Source of the DNA: CADEEN01 sp963751775
GTDB taxonomy: Bacteria > Pseudomonadota > Gammaproteobacteria > Burkholderiales > Burkholderiaceae_C
Assembly (NCBI GenBank): GCA_963751775.1
Contig: CAVVVW010000003.1
Span: forward strand, 210,429-274,428
Direction of reading: 5' to 3'
Length of the DNA: 64,000 nucleotides
The translations under genes were made by a program, and so were the position numbers. A model generated the notes under the pieces. The model ran no database searches, was not told the origin of the DNA, and saw only the letters and a list, made by a program, of their open reading frames with translations. Positions 48,093 to 57,199 of this stretch are shown here, in pieces (the first letter of the stretch is position 1; each line of letters starts with the position of its first letter).

Positions 48093-49292
48093 TCAGCGCT
48101 TGTTGCGGATCGGCACGTCCATGTCTTCGGGCTTGATCTCGCGCACCAGCTCGGGCACGCCCCACTCGAAGGCCGGGTCGGCCTTGACCTTGAAGTGGAA
48201 CATCGACTGCATGGCCTGGTGGTCCTGCTTGCGGAAAGTCATCTTGCCCTTGGGCGTCTCGAAGCTCATGCCCTCCATCGCCGCGATCAGCTTCTCGGTG
48301 TTGGTGTCGCCCTTGGTCTTCTTCAAGGCCTCGACCACCGCGATGGCCGCGCTCATGCCGCCGGCGGTGAAGAAGTCGGGCGGGGACTTGAACTGCTTGT
48401 AGTGATTCGCGACCAGCCACTCGTTGGCGGCATTCTTCGGAATGCCGAAGTAGTAGTACAGCGCGCCCTCCATGCCCGGCACGCGCTTGAACAGCGTCAT
48501 CGCCGGCAGGATGTTGCCGCCGGTGGCCAGCGTGATGCCGTAGCGCTGCGGCTCCAGATCGAGCATCTTGAACGGCACGGCGAGGTTGCCGGCCCAGATG
48601 ATGAACACCACCTTGCGCCCCGGCTTGCCCTTCAGCTGGTCGAAGATGCGCTGCGCCGCGGCGGTGATGTCGGTCGCGTTCTGCGGCACGAACTCCTCGT
48701 GCACGACCTTGGCCTTCTTCAGCGCGTCCTTGAAGGCCTTGGCGCCGTCGCGGCCGAAGGCGTAGTCCTGCGCCAGCGTGGCGATCGACACGCCGTCCTG
48801 GTCGAAGGCGGCGGCATTGGCCAGCGCGTCCTGCGAGCTGTTGCGGCCGGTGCGGAAGATGTACTTGTTCCACTTGTCGCCGGTGATCGAATCGGCCACC
48901 GCCGGCTCGACGAGCAGGATCTTCTTGTATTCCTCGGCCACCGGCAGCATCGCCAGCGCCACGCCCGAGCCGGTGGTGCCCACCGCGAGGTCGACCTTGT
49001 CGTCGCCGTAGGCGGCGGCCAGCAGGCTCTTGCCGAGGTCGGGCTTGCCCTGGTCGTCCTTCTCGATCACGACCAGCTTCTTGCCCGCGACCATCATCGT
49101 GCCGCCGGTGGCGTAGTCCAGGCCCATCGTGAAGCCGACCGACGACTGCTTGGCGTAGGCCTCGAGCGGGCCGGTCTTGCCGTTGATGTGCGCGATGCGT
49201 ATCTCGCCGGGCTTGGGCTGGGCCATGGCCGCCAACGGCAATGCCGTCAGCGCGGCGAGCAGCAACGCAGCGAGGGGGAACTTGCGGTTCAT
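48093..49292 (-). CDS. livK: Branched-chain-amino-acid-type ABC transporter substrate-binding protein (LivK)
   Basis: An intact 400-residue periplasmic protein with a signal peptide (FPLAALLLAALTALPLAAMA) and a two-lobe peripla_BP_6 fold: IRIAHINGKTGPLEAYAKQ, VGTTGSGVALAMLPVAEEY, and ATLAQDYAFGRDGAKAFKD. It heads the livKGFHM operon. The actual ligand may not be an amino acid; the downstream hydrolases suggest hydroxy acids. Confidence 0.87.
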   Translation of the reverse strand: MNRKFPLAALLLAALTALPLAAMAQPKPGEIRIAHINGKTGPLEAYAKQSSVGFTMGLDYATGGTMMVAGKKLVVIEKDDQGKPDLGKSLLAAAYGDDKVDLAVGTTGSGVALAMLPVAEEYKKILLVEPAVADSITGDKWNKYIFRTGRNSSQDALANAAAFDQDGVSIATLAQDYAFGRDGAKAFKDALKKAKVVHEEFVPQNATDITAAAQRIFDQLKGKPGRKVVFIIWAGNLAVPFKMLDLEPQRYGITLATGGNILPAMTLFKRVPGMEGALYYYFGIPKNAANEWLVANHYKQFKSPPDFFTAGGMSAAIAVVEALKKTKGDTNTEKLIAAMEGMSFETPKGKMTFRKQDHQAMQSMFHFKVKADPAFEWGVPELVREIKPEDMDVPIRNKR

Positions 49293-49334
49293 GGGCGGGT
49301 TTCCTTTGCGGGCAGAGTGGTGCGTGGGACAGAC

Positions 49335-49369
49335 AGTACAGCGTGGCACGATGTCAGCGTGACTGTACT
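49335..49369. promoter_or_regulatory. Inverted repeat upstream of livK
   Basis: AGTACAG (49335-49341) and CTGTACT (49363-49369) are perfect 7-bp arms 21 bp apart, in the 296-bp divergent region of livK and the DUF418 gene. The first arm lies 43 bp before the livK start, so it could be an operator. No regulator gene lies next to it. The rest of the gap shows nothing else I can support. Confidence 0.4.
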
Positions 49370-49588
49370 TCTTACATGCCGTGCGCCAGAAGGTCGATGC
49401 CCTCGGGCCTTACCCGCTCCTTGCGCAACGCCATGGGTCGGCTGCGGCGCGGCGAAACGCCAGCGATTGCGCGTGCCCTCCGGCCCGCGTGTTGTGCCCA
49501 CTGCGCGGATCTTCTCGATGGCATTTCGGCGGCCATCGGCGTATCGTGCCGCGTCGCGTCGGGCCACCGGCCCGGGAAGGGGACCGCC

Positions 49589-50833
49589 ATGCAAACGCCT
49601 GTCGAGGGGGCGCTGCCCGTTGCCGAACGCATTCCCACGCTGGACATCCTGCGCGGGTTCGCGCTGCTCGGCATCCTGATCATGAACATGCCGGGCTTTG
49701 CCAACTCGTTCTTCATCGAGGCCGATGGCTCGCACCTGTGGCCGGGCGCCATCGACCAGTTCGCCGAGAACCTGCGCGACATGCTCTTCTCGGGCAAGTT
49801 CAACAGCATGTTCAGCCTGTTGTTCGGTATCGGATTCACGATCCAGTTCGCGCGCATGGAGCAGCGCGACCCTGCGCGCGCCACCGCGCTGTACCTGCGC
49901 CGGCTGGCGGTGCTGGCGGCGCTGGGCCTGGTCCATGCCACCATCTTCTGGACCGGTGACGTGCTGCACATCTATGCGCTGCTCGGCCTGCTGCTGGTGT
50001 TCGCATTGCGCCGCGCGAGCGTGCGCACGATCGTCGCACTGATCGTGCTGTGTCTGCTCTATCCGGTGATCTCGGGCGCGTTGCGGCTGCTGCTGACGAC
50101 GCCCGAGGTCACGGCGATGCTGGTCGCCAAGGCGAAGGCCTTCGAGGCCAGCAACAACGCCGCCTACGGCCAAGGCACGTTCGTGCAGGCGGCCGCCGAG
50201 CACATGCGCGAGTTCGCGTACTTCTACGACAACCCGTGGTCGCTGTGGGGCATGCTGGGCTTCTGGGTCCAGATGGCGCTGACGATGCTGCTCGGGCTGC
50301 TCGCCGGGCGCCAGCGTTGGGTCCAGCGCATCGCCGAACTGATGCCGCAGGTGCGGCGCCTGATGTGGGTCGCGCTGGCGGTCGGGCTGCTGTGCGGCGC
50401 AGCGTTCACGCTGGTCTTTCACTTCAATCGCGAGCCGGGCCCGTCGCCGATCAAGCTTTTCGGCAGTCTGTGCTACTGGACCAGCCGGGTCGCGATGATG
50501 ATCTTCTACGTGCTGACGATCGTCCGCCTGGCGCAGATTCCGGCGTGGCAGCGGCGGCTGGCACCGTTCGCGGCGGCCGGGCGCATGCCGCTGACCAACT
50601 ACCTGATGCAGACGGCGCTGTGCACCACGCTGTTCTACGGCTGGGGCTTCGGCCTGTGGGGCCGGGTCGGTCCCGCGGCCGGGCTGGCACTCGCGGTGGC
50701 GATCTTTTTCGTGATCCAGGTGCCGTGGAGCCGGTGGTGGCTCAAGCGCCACGCGCGCGGGCCACTGGAGGCGATCTGGGCGCGGCTGACCTACGGTCGA
50801 CCGGCGGCGCCGCCGCTGGCGGCGGCATCCTGA
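49589..50833 (+). CDS. DUF418 family integral membrane protein
   Basis: An intact 414-residue protein with about nine to ten membrane segments. The N-terminal TLDILRGFALLGILIMNM is the acyltransferase-like start of this family; the C-terminal DUF418 part holds AAGRMPLTNYLMQTALCTTL and FYGWGFGLWG. Such proteins are thought to modify cell-surface molecules, but no substrate is known. Confidence 0.85.
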   Translation: MQTPVEGALPVAERIPTLDILRGFALLGILIMNMPGFANSFFIEADGSHLWPGAIDQFAENLRDMLFSGKFNSMFSLLFGIGFTIQFARMEQRDPARATALYLRRLAVLAALGLVHATIFWTGDVLHIYALLGLLLVFALRRASVRTIVALIVLCLLYPVISGALRLLLTTPEVTAMLVAKAKAFEASNNAAYGQGTFVQAAAEHMREFAYFYDNPWSLWGMLGFWVQMALTMLLGLLAGRQRWVQRIAELMPQVRRLMWVALAVGLLCGAAFTLVFHFNREPGPSPIKLFGSLCYWTSRVAMMIFYVLTIVRLAQIPAWQRRLAPFAAAGRMPLTNYLMQTALCTTLFYGWGFGLWGRVGPAAGLALAVAIFFVIQVPWSRWWLKRHARGPLEAIWARLTYGRPAAPPLAAAS

Positions 50834-50840
50834 TTTCGGC

Positions 50841-50854
50841 GCCCGACGTCGGGC
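50841..50854. terminator. Palindrome between convergent genes
   Basis: GCCCGACGTCGGGC is a perfect 14-bp palindrome in the 40-bp space between the DUF418 and sigma-factor stops. A second one, TGTCATGACA (50872-50881), overlaps the sigma-factor stop. Together they may terminate both genes. Confidence 0.4.
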
Positions 50855-50873
50855 CCGTTCGCGCCGCCTTGTG

Positions 50874-52139
50874 TCATGACAGGCTTGCCCGCGCACGCGC
50901 CAGCAACAGCTCGCGCTCGCGCTGGTTGTGCGTCAACGTGGCCGCGCGCTCGAATGCCTGCCGCGCTTCATCCAGGCGACCGAGCTTGACCAGCAGGTCC
51001 GCGCGTGCCGCGTAGAGCAGGTGGTAGCGGTCGAGTTGGCGCCCGGCCACCAGCGCATCGACCAGCGGCAGCGCGGTCTGCGGGCCGAATGCCATGCCGA
51101 CTGCCACCGCGCGGTTGAGTTCGACCACCGCTGACGGCATGCACTGGGCCAACGCGTCGTACAGCGCGACGATCTGCGCCCAGTCCGTGTCGGCCGCCAC
51201 GGGCGCGCGCGCATGGCAGGCCGCGATCGCCGCCTGCAGCGCGTAGGGCCCCCGCTCGGCGCCCAGCGCTGCGGCGCGCTCGAGCGAGGCCAGCCCACGG
51301 CCGATCAGCAAGCGGTCCCAGCGGCTGCGATCCTGCTCGAGCAACAGGATCGGCCGCCCCGCGCCGTCGGTGCGGGCACGGGTGCGCGAGGCCTGGATTT
51401 CCATCAGTGCGATCAGGCCATGCACTTCACCGTCCTGTGGCGCCAACTGGGCCAACACCCGACCCAGGCGCAGCGCTTCGTCGCACAACGCGGGTCGCAT
51501 CCAGTCGTCTCCGCTGGTGGCGGCATAGCCTTCGTTGAAGATCAGGTAGATGACCGCCAGCACCGCCGCCATGCGCTCGGCCAGCGCATCGCCGCGCGGG
51601 ACTTCGAACGGCACTCGCGCGGCGGCGAGCGTGCGCTTGGCGCGCACGATGCGCTGCGCGATGGTCGGCTCGGGCAGCACGAAGGCGCGCGCGATCTCGG
51701 GCGTGCTCAGTCCGCCGAGCAGCCTGAGCGTCAGGGCGACCTGGGCCTCCTGGGCCAGCACCGGGTGGCAGGCCGTGAACATCAGCCGCAACAGGTCGTC
51801 ACCGATGTCGTCGGCACTGTCAAGAGCATCGCTGAAGTCGGGCACGACATGGTCGCCGCGCGCATCGGCGTCGGCGCCGAGCTCCTGCTGCTTGCGCAGG
51901 TGCAGCGCCTGCTGGCGCAGGTGGTCGAGTGCGCGGTTCTTGGCGGTGGCCATCAACCAGGCGCCCGGGTTGTCGGGAATGCCGTCGGCGGGCCAATGTT
52001 CGAGCGCAGCCAGCAGCGCGTCCTGCGCCAGTTCCTCGGCCAGCCCGACATCGCGCACCAGCCGCGCCACGCCGCCGATGATCTTGGCCGCCTCGATGCG
52101 CCAGACGGCATCGATGGCGCGGTGCGGGTCACGCGTCAT
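50874..52139 (-). CDS. RNA polymerase ECF sigma factor with C-terminal DUF6596/TPR extension
   Basis: An intact 421-residue protein. Region 2 includes LAEELAQDALLAALEHW and NPGAWLMATAKNRALDHLR; region 4 includes LRLLGGLSTPEIARAF and EPTIAQRIVRAKR. The long C-terminal half (IYLIFNEGYAATSGDDWMRP, a DUF6596 hallmark, then helix pairs) is the form of ECF42-type sigma factors. In that group the sigma gene stands beside DGPF/YciI genes, as it does here. No anti-sigma factor is visible. Confidence 0.88.
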   Translation of the reverse strand: MTRDPHRAIDAVWRIEAAKIIGGVARLVRDVGLAEELAQDALLAALEHWPADGIPDNPGAWLMATAKNRALDHLRQQALHLRKQQELGADADARGDHVVPDFSDALDSADDIGDDLLRLMFTACHPVLAQEAQVALTLRLLGGLSTPEIARAFVLPEPTIAQRIVRAKRTLAAARVPFEVPRGDALAERMAAVLAVIYLIFNEGYAATSGDDWMRPALCDEALRLGRVLAQLAPQDGEVHGLIALMEIQASRTRARTDGAGRPILLLEQDRSRWDRLLIGRGLASLERAAALGAERGPYALQAAIAACHARAPVAADTDWAQIVALYDALAQCMPSAVVELNRAVAVGMAFGPQTALPLVDALVAGRQLDRYHLLYAARADLLVKLGRLDEARQAFERAATLTHNQRERELLLARARASLS

Positions 52140-52172
52140 GCCGCAGTCGCAGCCAGGATGGCCCGTCGCTGG

Positions 52173-52601
52173 TCAATGCTTGGCGGCGGCTACTTGCGCA
52201 CGCAGTCGCTCCTCCTGTTCACGCAGCTCGGGCGTCAGCGCGGGGCCGAAGTCGTCGGCCTCGAACACCGGGCGGATCTCGACTTCGCAGTCGTCGGGGT
52301 GCGGATTCGGGCAGCGCCGCAGCCACTCGATGGCCTCGTCCATCGAACGCACCTGCCAGAGCCAGAAGCCGGCGACCAATTCCTTGGTCTCGCTGAACGG
52401 GCCGTCGATGACCGTGCGCGACGCACCCGAGAACCGCATGCGCGCGCCTTTGGCGCTGGGCTGCAGGCCTTCGCCGGCCAGCATGACGCCGGCCTTGACC
52501 AGTTCCTCGTTGTATCGGCCCATCTCGGCCAGCAGTTGTTGGCTCGGCATGACACCGGCTTCGGACGCCTTGCTGGCCTTGACCATCACCATGACACGCA
52601 T
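52173..52601 (-). CDS. YciI-like DGPF-domain protein
   Basis: An intact 142-residue protein of the YCII-related family. It shows MRVMVMVKASKASEAGVMPS, the motif DGPFSETKELVAGFWLWQV that names the DGPF group, and RCPNPHPDDCEVEIRPV at the end. It lies 33 bp before the sigma-factor gene on the same strand, so they are likely one operon. Members of this family accompany ECF42 sigma factors as probable targets or partners. Confidence 0.87.
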   Translation of the reverse strand: MRVMVMVKASKASEAGVMPSQQLLAEMGRYNEELVKAGVMLAGEGLQPSAKGARMRFSGASRTVIDGPFSETKELVAGFWLWQVRSMDEAIEWLRRCPNPHPDDCEVEIRPVFEADDFGPALTPELREQEERLRAQVAAAKH

Positions 52602-52813
52602 GATCGAGTCTCCTGTGGGTTGGAAATGAATTGAAACGAAACCCGGGAGGGCCGCGGCGGTCGATTCCGGCAGCGCGATCCCTTGCCTGTACGACGAACG
52701 AGTGGGCCGACAATCGACAGGCCGATACCCCCGGGCTTCAAGATATTCCGGCCAAGGATGGCGCAAAATCGTGCGCACGACCCCGCGCGCAACCCACCCG
52801 AAAGCAACGAGCC

Positions 52814-53227
52814 ATGCAATTCCTGCTGCTTGTGTACACCGACCAGGAACTGCTTGGCAAGCTGCCTGAGCAGGCGTTCGACGCCGAAATGCGGCAGTGC
52901 CTGCAGCACGCCGATGAAATGCAGGCCAGCGGCAGCCTGCTGAGCTACCAGCAACTCGAAGGCAGCACGAGCGCGAAATCGGTGCGCCTGCGCAGTGGCC
53001 GCACGACGATCCTGGACGGCCCGTTCGCCGAGACGAAAGAGGTCCTCGCCGGATTCAATCTGGTCGAGGCCGAGTCGATCGAAGAGGCGGTTCGGATGGC
53101 ACAGGAGTTCCCGTGGATCCGCTACGGTTGCATCGAGGTGCGCCCGGTGCGCGACGTGGCCGCCGTGCGCGCGCGGGTGGCTAGCTCAGCAACAGCAGCT
53201 GCTGCACCAGCAACTCCGGCACGCTGA
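52814..53227 (+). CDS. Second YciI-like DGPF-domain protein
   Basis: A 137-residue paralogue transcribed divergently. It contains MQFLLLVYTDQELLGKLPE, LDGPFAETKEVLAGFNLVE, and WIRYGCIEVRPVRDV. The 212-bp space to the first YciI gene is the natural place for an ECF promoter, but I cannot name one. The last residues run 47 bp into the convergent hydrolase gene. Confidence 0.83.
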   Translation: MQFLLLVYTDQELLGKLPEQAFDAEMRQCLQHADEMQASGSLLSYQQLEGSTSAKSVRLRSGRTTILDGPFAETKEVLAGFNLVEAESIEEAVRMAQEFPWIRYGCIEVRPVRDVAAVRARVASSATAAAAPATPAR

Positions 53228-53894
53228 CCATCGGGCAATGCCCCGTCGGCAGTTCGACGATGCGCCAGCCCGGCTGGCTGCGCACGCGCCGGCGCGAGCC
53301 GTCGATCGTTGGGTAAGCCGGCCGGTTGCAGTCGATGAAGCAGCGCGGCACACCGGCCCAGCGCTCGCCGTCGAAGGGCATCGGTTCGCGATACGGTCCG
53401 AACGGGTGCGCCACCTGGCGCCGCAGCAGCCAGTCGCGATCGGCACCGTCCAGGCCGAAGTCGCGCGGGTCGGGCGGCGGCAGCGCGTTGTCGTTGGCGG
53501 CGGCCGCGGCGCGGCGCGCGGCCACCACTTCGGGCGGGTGGTTGCTGCCCCAGCCCTCGCCCGGCAGCGGCACCATGGCGTCGACGTAGACCAGTTGGCG
53601 CAGCGCGCCAGCGCCGCGCGCCAGCAGCACGTCGGCCGCGCCGGTGATGACCTGCCCGGCGTAGCTGTGACCGACCAAGGTGATGTCGCGCAATTCTTCG
53701 GCGTCGATCAGGCCGAGTACGTCGTCGATGTGGGTGCGCAGCGTGATGTCGTTGCGCCGCAGGTGCGCGCGTTCGCCATCGCCCGTCAGCGTGACCGCGT
53801 GAACCTCATGGCCGGCGGCGCGCAGCGGGCCGAGCACGCGGCGCCAGATCCAGGCGCCGCCCCAGGCGCCGTGCACGAGAACGAGGTTGCTCAT
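53181..53894 (-). CDS. Alpha/beta-hydrolase (salicylate esterase/MES-like)
   Basis: An intact 237-residue enzyme. MSNLVLVHGAWGGAWIWRRV carries the HGAW oxyanion region, GHSYAGQV the nucleophile elbow, and TGHCPMVSVPE the catalytic histidine. The form is like plant methylesterases and bacterial EstC-type esterases. Substrate unknown. Its stop region overlaps the convergent YciI gene. Confidence 0.85.
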   Translation of the reverse strand: MSNLVLVHGAWGGAWIWRRVLGPLRAAGHEVHAVTLTGDGERAHLRRNDITLRTHIDDVLGLIDAEELRDITLVGHSYAGQVITGAADVLLARGAGALRQLVYVDAMVPLPGEGWGSNHPPEVVAARRAAAAANDNALPPPDPRDFGLDGADRDWLLRRQVAHPFGPYREPMPFDGERWAGVPRCFIDCNRPAYPTIDGSRRRVRSQPGWRIVELPTGHCPMVSVPELLVQQLLLLS

Positions 53895-53912
53895 CGGCGG
53901 GCCTTCGATGCG

Positions 53913-54809
53913 CTATCGCGGGATGATCTTGGTGCCGCTGAGCTTCTCCTGCGCCTCGACCAGCGAAGGCACGTACTTCTCGCCGTAGCCCAGGGCGCAG
54001 GCCAGCGCCAGCGACTGGTGCACCGCTTCGCCGACGACCGTGGGTACGGCCAGGTTCTCGGCCAGGTGGGTGTAGTAGCGGATGTCCTTGCGCGCGTTGT
54101 TCATCTCGAACTTGATGCCCGACAGATCGCCGTCGAGCGTCTTGCTCATGATCTGGAACAGGCCCGAGTTGACGCCACCGGCCGAGACCAGCGCCACCAG
54201 CCGCTTGAGGTCGACGCCGGCCTTCTGCCCGACGGCAAAGGCCTCGGCCGTGGCCGTGCAGATGGCCTGGGCGATGAAGTTGTTGAGCAGCTTGATGACG
54301 TGCCCCGCACCGGGCTGGCCGACGTGGAAGACGTTCTCGGCAAAGGCGTGCAGCACGGGTTCGAGTCGAGCGAACTGCGCCTCCGTGGCACCGACCATCA
54401 CGTTCAACTTGCCGGCCTCGGCATCGGTCGGCGTGCGCGCCAGCGGCGCGTCGATGTAGTCAACGCCCTGGGCTGCGCAGAGCAGGCGCAGGCGATTCGT
54501 CGATTCAGGTTCGGCGGTCGAGGTGTCGACGATGACCAGCCCCCTGGCCGCGCCTGCCAGCAGACCGTTGTCGCCACTCACGACGGCCTCGACCTGCGGT
54601 GACCCGGTGACACACAGGAACACGACGTCGCTGGCGCGCGCCAGTTCGGCCGGCGTGGCCGCCACGGTCGCGCCGGCGGCCAGCAGGTCGGCCACGCGGT
54701 CGCGGTTCCTGTGCACGGTCAGCGCCAGCGGGTAACCCTTGGCGCGCAGGTTCTTTGCCATGCCATGGCCCATCAATCCCGAGGCGCCGATGAATCCGAT
54801 GCGTTGCAT
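53913..54809 (-). CDS. NAD(P)-dependent beta-hydroxyacid dehydrogenase (3-hydroxyisobutyrate/tartronate-semialdehyde type)
   Basis: An intact 298-residue enzyme. The nucleotide motif is IGFIGASGLMGHGMAKNL, the substrate region IVDTSTAEPE, and the catalytic lysine lies in GAGHVIKLLNNFIAQA. The family reduces or oxidises 3-hydroxyisobutyrate, tartronate semialdehyde, 2-hydroxymethylglutarate and related acids; the choice here is open. It lies 18 bp upstream of the esterase on the same strand and is divergent from the malonate genes. Confidence 0.85.
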   Translation of the reverse strand: MQRIGFIGASGLMGHGMAKNLRAKGYPLALTVHRNRDRVADLLAAGATVAATPAELARASDVVFLCVTGSPQVEAVVSGDNGLLAGAARGLVIVDTSTAEPESTNRLRLLCAAQGVDYIDAPLARTPTDAEAGKLNVMVGATEAQFARLEPVLHAFAENVFHVGQPGAGHVIKLLNNFIAQAICTATAEAFAVGQKAGVDLKRLVALVSAGGVNSGLFQIMSKTLDGDLSGIKFEMNNARKDIRYYTHLAENLAVPTVVGEAVHQSLALACALGYGEKYVPSLVEAQEKLSGTKIIPR

Positions 54810-54863
54810 GCATTTCTCCAGACAGGTTGCGCGGTGTCGCTGTGCGCATCATGCAACGATCGC

Positions 54864-56183
54864 ATGCAGCGTGCAGCAGTCGATGCTGTAATGGCGTTGC
54901 CGCCCGCATCCGAACCGCCCGCCGCCGACGCCATGGCCGACCCGACTCCACTGCGCCTCGTGCTGGCCGATTGCCGGCGCCTGTTGTCCGTGCGCGGCGA
55001 GGCCAACGGCCCGTTGCTGGCGCGGGAGGTCTTGCAGCGCATCGGCAGCCTGAGCGAAGAGCAGCGTTGGCGGTTCTTCGATCGCCTGGCCAGCGACTTC
55101 AGCCCCGACCCGCAGGCCGTGCTGGCCGCGGCCCAGGCGTACGCCAAGGCGCCCGACGGCGCGAACCTGACCCGCCTGACCCGGCTGGCCGAGGCACCCC
55201 GGCAGGAACTGTTCCGGCGCCTGAACGGCGCACCGGGCGGCACCGCGGCCATCGTGCGCCTGCGCCGCACGCTGCTCGAGCGTCTGCGCCAGCAGCCGCA
55301 ACTGCAGGTCGTCGAGGACGACCTGCTGCATCTGCTGTCGTCGTGGTTCAACCCTGGCTTTCTGGAGATGCGCAAGGTCGACTGGAATTCGCCAGCGCAA
55401 TTGCTCGAGCAGATCATCCATCACGAGGCGGTGCACCAGATCGACGGCTGGGACGATCTGCGCCGCCGGCTGCAACCCGACCGCCGCTGCTTTGCCTTCT
55501 TCCACCCGCAATTGCCAGACGAACCGCTGATCTTCGTCGAGGTGGCACTGCTGCCCGAAATGGCCGGCGCGATCGCGCCACTGATCGACAAGCGCTCGGC
55601 GCCGCTGCCGGCCGAGCAGTTCAAGGTGGCCGTGTTCTATTCGATCAGCAACTGCCAGCCCGGACTGCGCGGCGTGTCGCTGGGCAACTTCCTGATCAAG
55701 CGCGTGGCCGAGCACCTCAAGCGCGAGCTGCCGCAGCTCAAGACCTTCTGCACGCTGTCGCCGATCCCGGGCTTCCTGGCCTGGCTGCAGCGCGCCGATG
55801 CCGCGGTGCTCGGCGCCAGCGCCGGCGCCGCCCTCGCGGAGCTGCGCACGGCCAGCGGCGGCGAGCTCGGTGCGCTGGCCAATGCGGCGCGGCTGGCCGC
55901 GCTCGGCGGCCACGGCCACCACGCCTTGTGGCGCCTGGCGGCTCACTTCCTGGTACACGTTTCCCCGCAGTCCGAAGGCGACCCGGTGGCGCGTTTTCAC
56001 CTCGACAATGGCGCCAAGCTCGAGCGCCTGAATGCGCAGGCCAATCTGTCGGCCGCCGGATTACGGCAATCGGCCGGACTGATGGTCAACTACCTCTACG
56101 ATCTGGGCAAGATCGAGCTGCACCACGACCGTTTTGCCCACGGCAAGGTGGTCCACAGCCGCGCAGTGTCAGCGTTGCTGTGA
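54864..56183 (+). CDS. Malonyl-CoA decarboxylase
   Basis: About 439 residues with the bacterial MCD layout: an N-terminal helical domain (REVLQRIGSLSEEQRWRFFD, LTRLAEAPRQELFRRLN) and a GNAT-like catalytic domain. The catalytic domain includes AVHQIDGWDDLRRRLQPDRR, CFAFFHPQLPDEPLIFVEVA, FYSISNCQPGLRGVSLGNFL and FCTLSPIPGFLAWL. It converts malonyl-CoA to acetyl-CoA and CO2. The start is uncertain between ATG 54864, 54891 and 54933, none with a strong ribosome site. It heads a malonate-type gene set on the + strand. Confidence 0.87.
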   Translation: MQRAAVDAVMALPPASEPPAADAMADPTPLRLVLADCRRLLSVRGEANGPLLAREVLQRIGSLSEEQRWRFFDRLASDFSPDPQAVLAAAQAYAKAPDGANLTRLTRLAEAPRQELFRRLNGAPGGTAAIVRLRRTLLERLRQQPQLQVVEDDLLHLLSSWFNPGFLEMRKVDWNSPAQLLEQIIHHEAVHQIDGWDDLRRRLQPDRRCFAFFHPQLPDEPLIFVEVALLPEMAGAIAPLIDKRSAPLPAEQFKVAVFYSISNCQPGLRGVSLGNFLIKRVAEHLKRELPQLKTFCTLSPIPGFLAWLQRADAAVLGASAGAALAELRTASGGELGALANAARLAALGGHGHHALWRLAAHFLVHVSPQSEGDPVARFHLDNGAKLERLNAQANLSAAGLRQSAGLMVNYLYDLGKIELHHDRFAHGKVVHSRAVSALL

Positions 56184-56215
56184 AACCGGCATCACAACGA
56201 CACAGGAGACCTCGC

Positions 56216-57193
56216 ATGTCGATATCCACTACGAGCCGCGTTCTGGCGATTGCTGCGGCCGCATTGCTCGCCGCGCCGCTGGTGCAGGCGCAGGCCTGGC
56301 CCAGCAAGCCGGTGACCATCGTCGTGCCGTTCCCGCCCGGCGGCGGCACCGACGCATTCGCGCGGCCGCTGTTCGCGTTGATGGGCAAGAACACCGGCCG
56401 CCAGTTCGTCATCGACAACCGGGGCGGCGCCGGCGGCACGCTGGGTGCCGGCATCGCTGCGCGCGCCGCGCCCGACGGCTATACCTTCTTCATGGGCGCG
56501 GTGCACCACACCATCGCGCCGAGCATGTATCCCAAGCTCGACTACAACATCGAGACCGACTTCATCCCCGTCGGCCTGATTTCCAGCGTGCCGCAGGTGA
56601 TCGTGGTCAACCCGCAGCGCGTGGCGGCCAAGACCCTGCCCGAACTGATCGACTTGCTGCGCAAGAACCCGGGCAAGCTGAACTACGCTTCGGCCGGCAA
56701 CGGCACTTCGCACCACCTGGCCGGCGAGTTGTTCAAGCTGCAGACCAAGACCTTCATCACCCACATCCCGTACCGCGGTGCCGGGCCGGCATTGCAAGAC
56801 CTGATCGCCGGCCAGGTCGACATGATGTTCGACGGTCTGGGCTCGTCGGCCAATCACATCAAGGGCGGCCGCATCCGCGCCATCGCCGTGGCCTCCGACA
56901 AGCCGGCCCCCGGTTTTCCAGAGGTGCCGCTGGCCAAGGCCAACGGCGCACCGAACTACGAGGTTTCCACCTGGTACGGTCTTTGGGCGCCCAAGGGCAC
57001 GCCGCGCGAAGTCGTGGCGGCGATGCAGAACGAGATGAAGAAGGCGCTCAACAGCGACGACACGAAGGCCATCTGGCACGGCCTGGGCGCCGAAACGCCC
57101 AACCTGTGGGGTGACGACTACGGCCGCTTCGTGTCGGCGGAAGTCAAGCGCTGGGGCGAGGTCGTGAAAGCCTCGGGGGCGAAGCTGGACTGA
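56216..57193 (+). CDS. Bug/TctC-family periplasmic substrate-binding protein (malonate module)
   Basis: An intact 325-residue protein with a signal peptide (LAIAAAALLAAPLVQAQA). The Bug landmarks are WPSKPVTIVVPFPPGGGTD, NRGGAGGTLGAGIAARA, LNYASAGNGTSHHLAGELF, IPYRGAGPALQDLIAGQ, and LWAPKGTP. Start ATG 56216 follows AGGAGA. It lies between malonyl-CoA decarboxylase and an enoyl-CoA hydratase, so it probably recognises malonate or a related acid, but no membrane subunits are near. Confidence 0.86.
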   Translation: MSISTTSRVLAIAAAALLAAPLVQAQAWPSKPVTIVVPFPPGGGTDAFARPLFALMGKNTGRQFVIDNRGGAGGTLGAGIAARAAPDGYTFFMGAVHHTIAPSMYPKLDYNIETDFIPVGLISSVPQVIVVNPQRVAAKTLPELIDLLRKNPGKLNYASAGNGTSHHLAGELFKLQTKTFITHIPYRGAGPALQDLIAGQVDMMFDGLGSSANHIKGGRIRAIAVASDKPAPGFPEVPLAKANGAPNYEVSTWYGLWAPKGTPREVVAAMQNEMKKALNSDDTKAIWHGLGAETPNLWGDDYGRFVSAEVKRWGEVVKASGAKLD

Positions 57194-57199
57194 CACCCC

